Shown here: positions 1-5,922 of the stretch, in pieces
Layout: each line of letters starts with the position of its first letter
Numbering within the stretch: the first letter of the stretch is position 1
NCBI GenBank assembly: GCA_028283985.1
Contig: JANQSQ010000234.1
Span: 1 to 9,178 of the forward strand
Length of the DNA: 9,178 bases
From: Rhodothermales bacterium
Lineage (GTDB): Bacteria > Bacteroidota > Rhodothermia > Rhodothermales > VXPQ01
Direction: 5' to 3'
Notes under the pieces: generated by a model
Database searches by the model: none
What the model was told of the DNA's origin: nothing
What the model saw: only the letters and a program-made list of their open reading frames with translations
Position numbers and translations under genes: made by a program

Positions 1-1527
1 GGGTTGGAATGCGCTGGTGTCGTCGTTCATATCGACGCCGGTGGCGCCGAAATCGGTTACGTGGATCGTCGGAGGAAGATCGGGGGGCAGGCGCTCACCC
101 CAGTGGTAGCCCGCATAGGAAAAATCCGGAAGATGATGTTCGTCTTCCGACAGTATGCGTGGGGTCCAGGGCAGCGAAAACCACGCGGGTCCCACATCGT
201 CCGGCGTCAGCGGCTGGCTTTCAGGCGCTACGCCTTTGCCTGCTGCCGGGCCTGCAGGATCGGGCCGCCAGAGGCCGTCTTTCCCGAGGAGGAGCTTCGG
301 ATTTTCCCACTGGATGCCCTGTGGCAGGGGCATGCCGGGGTCGGAACCATAAAACACATTGCCCCGCCATGTTATGTCCCGGGGCGATGTCATGGCGAGC
401 ACCACGGGGGTCTGGCTATCGGTGTACACGATATTGTCAACGAATGAGACCCCTTGCGGCGACAGGGACTTTTCGCTGTCTATTCCCAGGCCGTACAGAA
501 TCGTAACACGGGTGTCGATAAACGTGTTGTTGGCGATGTGCGCGTTTTTGACCTGGAAATACCGGTTAAGAGGTGAATCGGGTACGCCGTTCATGATCGG
601 GAGCGCAGCCCGCGAGGAATCCCCCTGCAAGCCCGCGAAATAATTTTGCTGGACAAGGTGATCTTCTCCGATCACACGCACGCCGCCTGTGCCGGGCCGC
701 CCGTTGCCCACGAAAAAATTATTCGCCACCACCGCCCGGTTGCCATGACGCAACGTGAGCGCCCCCTGGGATTCGAGAAAAGTGTTGTGGCGGAAGATAT
801 TTTCTCCGGATTTGTTGGAAATGATTTCGTGTTCTCCGTCGGTTCGTTCGAAGAGGTTGTATTCGACAACCGTACGCGAGTCCTGCATCGAACGGTGGCT
901 CGTGCCTATGCGGATGGTTTCTCCCCCGTTCTTTCCAAGAGGGGGGCGCGGCCCGAAATGATTATGATCTATACGGTGGTGGTTCGGTTCGTGGTTTGGC
1001 GGGTCCTCGAGCCACACGACGAGCGTGGTCCCGTCGTGCGTTTTTCCGGCGAAATAGCTATGGTCCACGCGATTGTGTGTGCCATAGATCGAAACCCATT
1101 TGTAGCCGGTCAGCCAGTTGGGCGGATTGTATTCGGTAATGGCGCAGTTGGTGAGGCGACTGTGATGAGCCGGCCGGTTTTGGTTTATACGGAAAGCGAT
1201 GACATGTCCCCCCTCGAGGGCGCCCCGGTGGAACCACAATCCCTCCACTTTCAGGTAGCTGCCCCCGATGCGGAGCCTGGATGTTCCCGTCAGGATCGCC
1301 TGTCCCGGAGTTTCCGCCCGGACGGTAATGGAATCTCCCTCCATGCCGTCCGCATCGAAATCGAGGTGCGCATCCCGCCAGACGCCATTCGCCAGAAGGA
1401 TGGTATCGCCTGGCTGTGCCTCCTCCACGGCCCTGTGGAATGCGTCCACCGACCGAACAAGGGTATCATCTCCCATGGCAGGCAGGGCAGCGATACAGCA
1501 AAGCGCGATGAGAAACGATATTCTCAT
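1..1527 (-). CDS. PL6 family polysaccharide lyase (probable alginate lyase), two-domain type, 3' end cut by window edge
   Basis: Predicted secreted lyase that cleaves uronate polysaccharide, probably alginate, by beta-elimination. The frame is open from ATG at 1527 to base 1 (509 residues seen), so the C-terminus is missing. Residues 1 to about 18 form a signal peptide. Residues about 22-430 form a right-handed beta-helix with PL6 hallmarks: NGGETIRIGTS from N200, the E232/E234 pair, NKSG with K239, and LTLRHGN with R260. The spacing K to R of 21 and N to first E of 32 matches my recollection of the PL6 enzyme AlyGC (Lys/Arg catalytic pair and calcium ligands), so the active site looks intact. 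After a PLTPDDVGP junction (about 439-447), residues 487-509 (IHVTDFGATG, then DDTSAFQ) look like the start of a pectate-lyase-3-type second beta-helix, as in two-domain PL6 exolyases. The start overlaps the upstream PL6 stop as ATGA, implying translational coupling. Alginate rather than chondroitin/dermatan is inferred from neighbours. Confidence 0.9.
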   Translation of the reverse strand, partial: MRISFLIALCCIAALPAMGDDTLVRSVDAFHRAVEEAQPGDTILLANGVWRDAHLDFDADGMEGDSITVRAETPGQAILTGTSRLRIGGSYLKVEGLWFHRGALEGGHVIAFRINQNRPAHHSRLTNCAITEYNPPNWLTGYKWVSIYGTHNRVDHSYFAGKTHDGTTLVVWLEDPPNHEPNHHRIDHNHFGPRPPLGKNGGETIRIGTSHRSMQDSRTVVEYNLFERTDGEHEIISNKSGENIFRHNTFLESQGALTLRHGNRAVVANNFFVGNGRPGTGGVRVIGEDHLVQQNYFAGLQGDSSRAALPIMNGVPDSPLNRYFQVKNAHIANNTFIDTRVTILYGLGIDSEKSLSPQGVSFVDNIVYTDSQTPVVLAMTSPRDITWRGNVFYGSDPGMPLPQGIQWENPKLLLGKDGLWRPDPAGPAAGKGVAPESQPLTPDDVGPAWFSLPWTPRILSEDEHHLPDFSYAGYHWGERLPPDLPPTIHVTDFGATGVDMNDDTSAFQP

Positions 1528-3278
1528 TGACGAATGAGCATGTGTGTCTGCTGTTGATCGTTTACGTTCAGTTTGACCATGTATAGTCCAGCCGGAAGGC
1601 TTGAGGCTTCGAAAACCACCCGGTGCTCGCCCCGCGTCCGGGGCGCATCCAGCAAGCGGGCCGCTTCCCGTCCTATTATGTCGTACACGACCAATTGCAC
1701 ATGACCGGATTCCGCAAGGGTAAAGGATACATGGGTATGATTGTGGAACGGGTTCGGTGCGTTCGTGATCGTTACGCTGATGGAGGGTAGTTCCTTCGGA
1801 GGGGATTCCACCGGCAGGACGATGCTGAGGAATGAGGGGCCTACATCGGCTTCCGTCAACGGACGGTTCGTGATGGGAGAGGTTGCTTGTTCATCAGCGC
1901 CGATATCGGGGGTGGCGTCCCGTGCCTGACCGTCTATATCGGTGGTGGCGAAGGCGAAGGCCGCGGCGGCATTGAGGGCGGGGGAGGATGCGGAAGGCCG
2001 CCACAGCAACTGACTTGGCGCCAGTTGGGGGTCCGCAGTGGAAATACCGTCAGGCCGAGCGATTCCCAGGTCGCTTCCGTGCATGATATTCGTTGCGTAG
2101 GAGATGTTGACAGGGGTGTCTTCGTATTCGATAATCGGTCCCAGCGATGTCTCCACAAGGTTGCTGGAAATGGTGATATTTTCCGGCGGCAGCGACTGTT
2201 CGTTGCTTTTTCCTGCCCCGATGACGAACGTTTCCTCCGTATTGACGAATGTATTGAAGGCAACGATTGCGTCTTTGACCTGGAAATAGCGGTTGAGCGG
2301 CGAGTTTTCCACCCCATTCACGACCGCCAGCGCGGCACGGTAGCCCGTGCCCGTCAGATCCTGGAAATAGTTGTTGTAGACTTTGTGCCGTTCTCCGATA
2401 ATTCGAATCCCGCCCGTTCGGGATTTGCCTTCTCCCAGGAAAAAGTTACCGTATACATGGGCCTCGTTTCCGTGGCGTAGCGTCAAGGTGCCTGCCGAGC
2501 GACGGAAGGTGTTGTAGCGAAATGTGTTTTGCCCGCTTTTGTTGGAGATGATCTCGATCTCGCCATCGCACTCCTCGAAAAGGTTGCGCTCGATCGTTAC
2601 AAAAGAGTTTTGCATCGAGCGGCTGCTCGTTCCGATGCGGAGGGTTTCTCCCCCGTTCTTGCCCAGATCCGGACGATGGCCGAAATGGTTGCGATCCACC
2701 CGGTGATATGAGGGCGTGTCGTTCGGGGGGTCGCGGAGCCAGACGACGACCGTGGCCCCGTCATGGGTTTTCCCGGCGAAATAGCAATGGTCTACTCTGT
2801 TGTGCGTGCCGTAGATAGAAACCCACTTGTACTCCGTCAGCCTGCTTGGCGGGTTATAGTCCGTGATGGCGCAATTGGTAAGACGGCTATGGTTCGCGAG
2901 GCGCGAAGACGAACGCCTGAATTGGATGACATGCCCGCTCGTGAGCGCTCCCCGGTCGAACCACAGTCCGTCCACCTTCAGGTAGTCGCCGGCGATGCGC
3001 AAGGTGGATCGCCCGTTCAGGATGACCTTCCCCGGGGTTTCCGCCCGCAACGTGATGGTGTCGCCTACGGCGCCCTCGGCGTAGAAGGCGATTTGCGTAT
3101 CCGTCCACACCCCGTTCGCCATCACAATGGCGTCGCCCGGATCGGAGTTCGAGATAGCGCTGGCAAGCTCCGCCGGGGTGCGGACAAATCGCTCCTGCTG
3201 AGCGAGCGCCGGGGGCGCCCACCACAGCAGGGGGAAAACCGATGCGGTGACCAGACAGGTCAACCGGAAGATGGACAA
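1524..3278 (-). CDS. PL6 family polysaccharide lyase (probable alginate lyase) with T9SS C-terminal sorting domain
   Basis: Secreted PL6 lyase of 584 residues. Residues 1-26 are a signal peptide (cleavage likely after PALA). Residues about 30-465 are the parallel beta-helix. Visible active-site residues are N208 (NGGETLRIGTS), E240 and E242 (calcium site), K247 in NKSG (expected base) and R268 in LTLRHGN (expected acid). Their spacing equals that of the downstream paralogue, to which the core looks about two-thirds to three-quarters identical by eye. A DIDGQ...DIGADE motif (447-463) closes the helix, followed by PLTEADVGP. Residues about 500-584 are a T9SS type A sorting domain (NAPNPF at 506-511, VYDIIGRE, LPAGLYMVKL), so the protein should cross the outer membrane. 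The start is TTG at 3278: no in-frame ATG or GTG lies between it and the in-frame stop upstream, and the only earlier alternatives (CTG or ATT) fall inside a 14-bp inverted repeat. No Shine-Dalgarno sequence is seen, which is common in Bacteroidota. Chondroitinase-B activity is the main alternative. Confidence 0.92.
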   Translation of the reverse strand: MSIFRLTCLVTASVFPLLWWAPPALAQQERFVRTPAELASAISNSDPGDAIVMANGVWTDTQIAFYAEGAVGDTITLRAETPGKVILNGRSTLRIAGDYLKVDGLWFDRGALTSGHVIQFRRSSSRLANHSRLTNCAITDYNPPSRLTEYKWVSIYGTHNRVDHCYFAGKTHDGATVVVWLRDPPNDTPSYHRVDRNHFGHRPDLGKNGGETLRIGTSSRSMQNSFVTIERNLFEECDGEIEIISNKSGQNTFRYNTFRRSAGTLTLRHGNEAHVYGNFFLGEGKSRTGGIRIIGERHKVYNNYFQDLTGTGYRAALAVVNGVENSPLNRYFQVKDAIVAFNTFVNTEETFVIGAGKSNEQSLPPENITISSNLVETSLGPIIEYEDTPVNISYATNIMHGSDLGIARPDGISTADPQLAPSQLLWRPSASSPALNAAAAFAFATTDIDGQARDATPDIGADEQATSPITNRPLTEADVGPSFLSIVLPVESPPKELPSISVTITNAPNPFHNHTHVSFTLAESGHVQLVVYDIIGREAARLLDAPRTRGEHRVVFEASSLPAGLYMVKLNVNDQQQTHMLIRQ

Positions 3279-3296
3279 GCGTCTGAAGAGTGTTTG

Positions 3297-3344
3297 GGGC
3301 AGGAAACGAGGGGAATGAGGAATATCCTCTCTCGTTTCCTGCCC
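3297..3344 (-). promoter_or_regulatory. Intergenic hairpin with perfect 14-base stem
   Basis: Arms 3297-3310 (GGGCAGGAAACGAG on the plus strand) and 3331-3344 are exact reverse complements. A nested 5-base stem (3317-3321 with 3325-3329) lies inside the 20-base loop. It fills most of the 72-base gap between the tandem beta-helix stop (3351) and the TTG start of the PL6 gene (3278). On the minus strand no U-run follows the stem, so it is more likely an mRNA processing or stability element, or a leaky terminator, than a full intrinsic terminator. Confidence 0.6.
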
Positions 3345-3350
3345 GTTATC

Positions 3351-5729
3351 CTATTTCAGTAGCGTAAGCGTGCGGTGTTGCACCTGATCGTCCACCCGAA
3401 GCCGGTACACATACAGCCCTGCCGCATAGCCTTCGAGCGAGAGGTTCAGGATATATTCGCCCGGCGCCTCGTGCGTGTTCGCCACGCTGGTTACCTGGCG
3501 CCCCAGTATATCGAACACCTCCAGGGTAGCCATGCCCGGCTCATCAATCTGGTAGGGTATGGCGGTCTGTCCCCGGAAAGGATTGGGATAATTCTGCCCC
3601 AGGGTTATCTGCGTGGGCAGGACGATCTCGTCCTCGCTCGAAGTGACTCCCATGGTCCAGCGCGGGTCGCCAATGGGGCCTCCTGTGCTACCCGCCGTTA
3701 ACAGCATAGCGTTGCCGACAGTAAAGTCCAGGTTCTCCGGATCTGCGAACATGGGATCGACCATGAGATTATTTGACTCCGTTGCGCCGCTGGACAGTTT
3801 GATGGGGGATACTTCGAACAAGTTCGAATAGGTAATGCTCGAGTTGCCCTCGATCAGGACCGAGCCTTCCGTATCCGTGTTGCTATGGGCGAGGATGGTG
3901 TTGGTGATCGTCGCCTTGAGAATGTTGCGAGGAAAGATCGCGCGTCCGTTGCCGAAGCCGCAGTTGTAACAGGTCAGGCCGTCCACCATGAATTCCGGCT
4001 CCGGAGTGTTCTCGTCTTCGTCGCCGCCATCCACGTAAATACCGTCCGCTTTCGTGTTCGAAATAGTCGAATTCGAGACCTCGAAATAGTTGACGTTATG
4101 AATTCCCATTGCCTTGTTATCGCTGGATTCGTCCTTGATCCGGATGCCTTCCTTGCCGCTGTTGTCCAGCACCACATTCCGGAAAATGACGGAATCGGCA
4201 AGCGTTAATGCGTATTGGCGGAGGAAATTGCCGTCGCCGCCTACCACCACGTCATGCAGGTAGCTATCGTACACCTTCAGGTTCAAGCCGTCGGCCTGCA
4301 GACCGCTCCCGTCGTCGTTGTCGTCGATACGAAGGAGGTACTTCGCATTGAAATCCGTCCCGGCCTGTCCGTCGATTTCTATGCCCTGAAGCGTGAAATC
4401 GTCATAGATGCGAAAGACGACACGGGTGCTCTCGTCCGGCTCGTTGTTTTTGATGACCGGTTTATCGGCCAAGCCGGCGGCAGCCCGGATCGTAAGAGGG
4501 ACTTCGATATTGATCTGGTCGTCGTTGAGGTATTCTCCGCCGCTGTCGGTGAGTTCGATAATGTCGCCTGCCGCAGCGGCCTCCACGGCCTCCATCAGCG
4601 TATTCTGGCCGGCCGCCACCTGATGTACGGCGCCGCCGCCCCCGCCGCCCCCGGAAGGCCACCAGCGCATGTCGCCCAGGTCCGAGCCGTTTTCGCCCTT
4701 GCCGATGACCGGCGAAGCGCTGGAGAGCGTGAAATCTCCGTTGTCCGGATCGGCGAACATGGGATCGACCGCATAGAGGGATTCTTCCGTGGGGGTCGGC
4801 CGGTTACCTGTCCAGACGCCATCGTCGCTGACATTGAGCGTGTCGGTGTAGGCGATGCGCGCACCGGTCACCAGCCAGGGCGCCCCCAGCGTTTTGCCGG
4901 TTGCGTTGACGATATCGTAGTTTCCGACCAGAATCGAATTGGTAATCCGGGCATTTTCCACATCTTTCAGATTGATGACGTAGTGCCCGGCGTTGTAGAC
5001 CGTCACATGGTCGATGAGCACTTCCGGCCCGGGCGTGTTCGGATCTTCGTCGCCGCCGTAGACGCTGATCGCATCGTTCTTGATATCCCAGAAGGTGGAA
5101 TGCGACACCTCGAAGTAATTCACGTTGAAGAAGCCGAAGCCGCGCCGGTCGCTGTCTTCGTCGCGTACCCGGACGCCTTCCTTCCCCATATTTTCTATCA
5201 GACTGTTGCGTACAATGATGGAATCGGCCATCGTACTTCCGTAGGCGCGGAAGGCGTTGCCGTCGCTGCCGCTGACGATATCATGGAAATAGCAGTCCAT
5301 GATTTTCAGCACGTAGCCCTGCTTCACGTTTGCGGCGTCTCCGGATCCTGAGCCGGTGCGGATACCGTATTTCGCTTCATTGAGTCCGTCGATTTCCAGC
5401 CCTATGAGGGTGAGGTCGTTGTACAGCCGGAAAATGTCCTTCGTGCCGTCGGCGCCGTTGTTCGTCAGTACGGGACGGTTCGTCAGGCCGGGCGCGGCCA
5501 TGAAAGTCAGGGGTATGTCCGGCTTGATCTCGTCGTCATTCATGTACGCCCCGCCGTCGGTAGTGAGCACGAGTATGTCCCCTGGGGATGCCTGGGCAAC
5601 GGCGTCGAGAATAGTGTTTTGCCCCGCTTCCACCTCGATTTCGACCTGGGCCAGAGCGGGCGAAGAAGCCCATAGCGCAAGCGTGAAGATGGCTGCAAAC
5701 GTCAGGAAATACGTAGCAAGTCGGTTCAT
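3351..5729 (-). CDS. Secreted tandem beta-helix protein (two homologous modules, Gly7 linker) with T9SS sorting domain; function unknown
   Basis: I do not recognise a characterised family for this 792-residue protein. Residues 1-28 are a signal peptide (start MNRLATYF, cleavage after PALA). Modules at about 29-358 and 369-694 are clear duplicates: each opens with AGQNT, then has a IEIDG/LEIDG strand, GKEGxRxxDExSD, NVNYFEVSxST, GGDEDxNTPxPE, VDPMFADPxNxDFT and GDxRW. The repeated hydrophobic-Asn turns fit a right-handed parallel beta-helix, and the GDPRW ending recalls DUF4957/DUF5123 proteins of Bacteroidota polysaccharide loci (from memory, unverified). G360-G366 link the modules. Residues about 704-792 are a T9SS domain (NYPNPF at 713-718, VFDILGRQV, AGLYVYRLRV). 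The PL6 NKSG motif is absent, so activity is doubtful; alginate binding or a divergent lyase are both possible. The frame extends upstream to an ATG at 5840, but the start at 5729 is preferred because it places the signal peptide at the N-terminus and leaves the structured leader non-coding. Confidence 0.85.
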   Translation of the reverse strand: MNRLATYFLTFAAIFTLALWASSPALAQVEIEVEAGQNTILDAVAQASPGDILVLTTDGGAYMNDDEIKPDIPLTFMAAPGLTNRPVLTNNGADGTKDIFRLYNDLTLIGLEIDGLNEAKYGIRTGSGSGDAANVKQGYVLKIMDCYFHDIVSGSDGNAFRAYGSTMADSIIVRNSLIENMGKEGVRVRDEDSDRRGFGFFNVNYFEVSHSTFWDIKNDAISVYGGDEDPNTPGPEVLIDHVTVYNAGHYVINLKDVENARITNSILVGNYDIVNATGKTLGAPWLVTGARIAYTDTLNVSDDGVWTGNRPTPTEESLYAVDPMFADPDNGDFTLSSASPVIGKGENGSDLGDMRWWPSGGGGGGGAVHQVAAGQNTLMEAVEAAAAGDIIELTDSGGEYLNDDQINIEVPLTIRAAAGLADKPVIKNNEPDESTRVVFRIYDDFTLQGIEIDGQAGTDFNAKYLLRIDDNDDGSGLQADGLNLKVYDSYLHDVVVGGDGNFLRQYALTLADSVIFRNVVLDNSGKEGIRIKDESSDNKAMGIHNVNYFEVSNSTISNTKADGIYVDGGDEDENTPEPEFMVDGLTCYNCGFGNGRAIFPRNILKATITNTILAHSNTDTEGSVLIEGNSSITYSNLFEVSPIKLSSGATESNNLMVDPMFADPENLDFTVGNAMLLTAGSTGGPIGDPRWTMGVTSSEDEIVLPTQITLGQNYPNPFRGQTAIPYQIDEPGMATLEVFDILGRQVTSVANTHEAPGEYILNLSLEGYAAGLYVYRLRVDDQVQHRTLTLLK
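3648..4625 (-). repeat. Beta-helix module 2 of the tandem beta-helix protein
   Basis: Second copy (residues about 369-694), carrying GKEGIRIKDESSD, NVNYFEVSNST, GGDEDENTPEPE, VDPMFADP and GDPRW. It differs from module 1 by a Cys pair near residues 587 and 590 (CYNC) and by an Arg (FPRN, about 601) where module 1 has LKDV. It lies directly after the glycine linker encoded at 4632-4652. Confidence 0.8.
4656..5645 (-). repeat. Beta-helix module 1 of the tandem beta-helix protein
   Basis: First copy (residues about 29-358) of an intragenic duplication. It shares with the second copy the ordered motifs GKEGVRVRDEDSD, NVNYFEVS, GGDEDPNTPGPE, VDPMFADP and GDMRW. At the DNA level a 27-base stretch (4744-4770) differs from its counterpart in module 2 (3736-3762) at one position, while most of the rest has diverged. 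Confidence 0.8.
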
Positions 5730-5793
5730 GGCGTTTTTGTGCTGTGTGGTTTCGATAACGACGGAGATGCGCCCGTACTGGCGCCTGATATGC

Positions 5794-5813
5794 ATATGCC
5801 CTTCCGGGCATAT
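5794..5813 (-). promoter_or_regulatory. Leader hairpin with GGAA (GNRA-type) tetraloop
   Basis: Perfect 8-base arms, ATATGCCC and GGGCATAT, flank a 4-base loop that reads GGAA on the transcribed strand, a GNRA tetraloop. It lies about 65-85 bases upstream of the start codon at 5729. No U-tract follows, so it is not an intrinsic terminator. It overlaps the ATATGCATAT palindrome (5788-5797) and the next dyad (5809-5825). Confidence 0.55.
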
Positions 5814-5825
5814 TATGATAATATG
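5809..5825. promoter_or_regulatory. 17-base AT-rich dyad (7-3-7), operator-like
   Basis: CATATTA, TGA, TAATATG is a perfect interrupted palindrome. It shares bases 5809-5813 with the neighbouring GGAA hairpin, so as RNA the two stems cannot form fully at once. As DNA it has the size of a dimeric regulator site, just downstream of the candidate promoter. Confidence 0.45.
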
Positions 5826-5850
5826 TATGTTGTATGACAAGTTGGTTGGT

Positions 5851-5880
5851 CAAACTAAACCACAAGGATTTTATTTACAA
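5851..5880 (-). promoter_or_regulatory. Candidate Bacteroidota-type promoter for the tandem beta-helix gene
   Basis: On the minus strand a TTG (5880-5878) is followed 20 bases later by TAGTTTG (5857-5851). This resembles the Bacteroidota -33 TTG and -7 TAnnTTTG elements, with one base fewer inside the -7 box. It sits in the AT-rich part of the 187-base gap, about 120 bases upstream of the ATG at 5729, which would leave a long structured leader. A strong terminator for the preceding gene is not visible. Confidence 0.35.
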
Positions 5881-5889
5881 GACGCTCGA

Positions 5890-5922
5890 CGCTTTTATTA
5901 CGTTTTTATTACGCTTTTACTG
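5890..5922. repeat. Three 11-base tandem repeats overlapping the 3' end of the heparinase II/III gene
   Basis: Plus-strand units CGCTTTTATTA, CGTTTTTATTA and CGCTTTTACTG follow each other exactly at 5890-5900, 5901-5911 and 5912-5922. The last contains the TAA stop of the lyase (5917-5919) on the minus strand. T-tracts spaced 11 bases apart, about one helical turn, could bend the DNA. The units lie just upstream of the candidate promoter for the next gene. Confidence 0.6.

Noticed and set aside
1498..1527. Lipoprotein signal (Cys 10/Cys 11) in the second PL6 protein
   Set aside because: The residues before the Cys pair (I-A-L) do not make a good lipobox and the hydrophobic stretch continues past it, so a signal peptidase I site near residue 18 is more likely.
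646..1530. Open frame of 294 codons on the plus strand
   Set aside because: It is antisense to the second PL6 gene, which shows the full set of PL6 motifs in the minus frame that stays open to the left edge.
4215..5351. Long open frame (378 codons) on the plus strand
   Set aside because: It is antisense to the tandem beta-helix gene, whose minus-strand translation has a signal peptide, conserved duplicated motifs and a T9SS domain. The plus-strand product has no recognisable domain; it is a GC-rich codon shadow.
5730..5840. Longer N-terminus for the tandem beta-helix protein (ATG at 5840)
   Set aside because: It would bury the signal peptide 37 residues in and translate through the hairpin cluster; the start at 5729 fits a normal exported protein.
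5881..5919. Intrinsic terminator after the heparinase II/III gene
   Set aside because: The GACGCT copies at 5881-5895 are direct rather than inverted repeats, and no stem with a following U-run can be drawn.
5788..5922. CRISPR or mobile-element end
   Set aside because: Repeats are only 7-11 bases, without spacers, transposase remnants or target-site duplications. They look like regulatory or leader structure.
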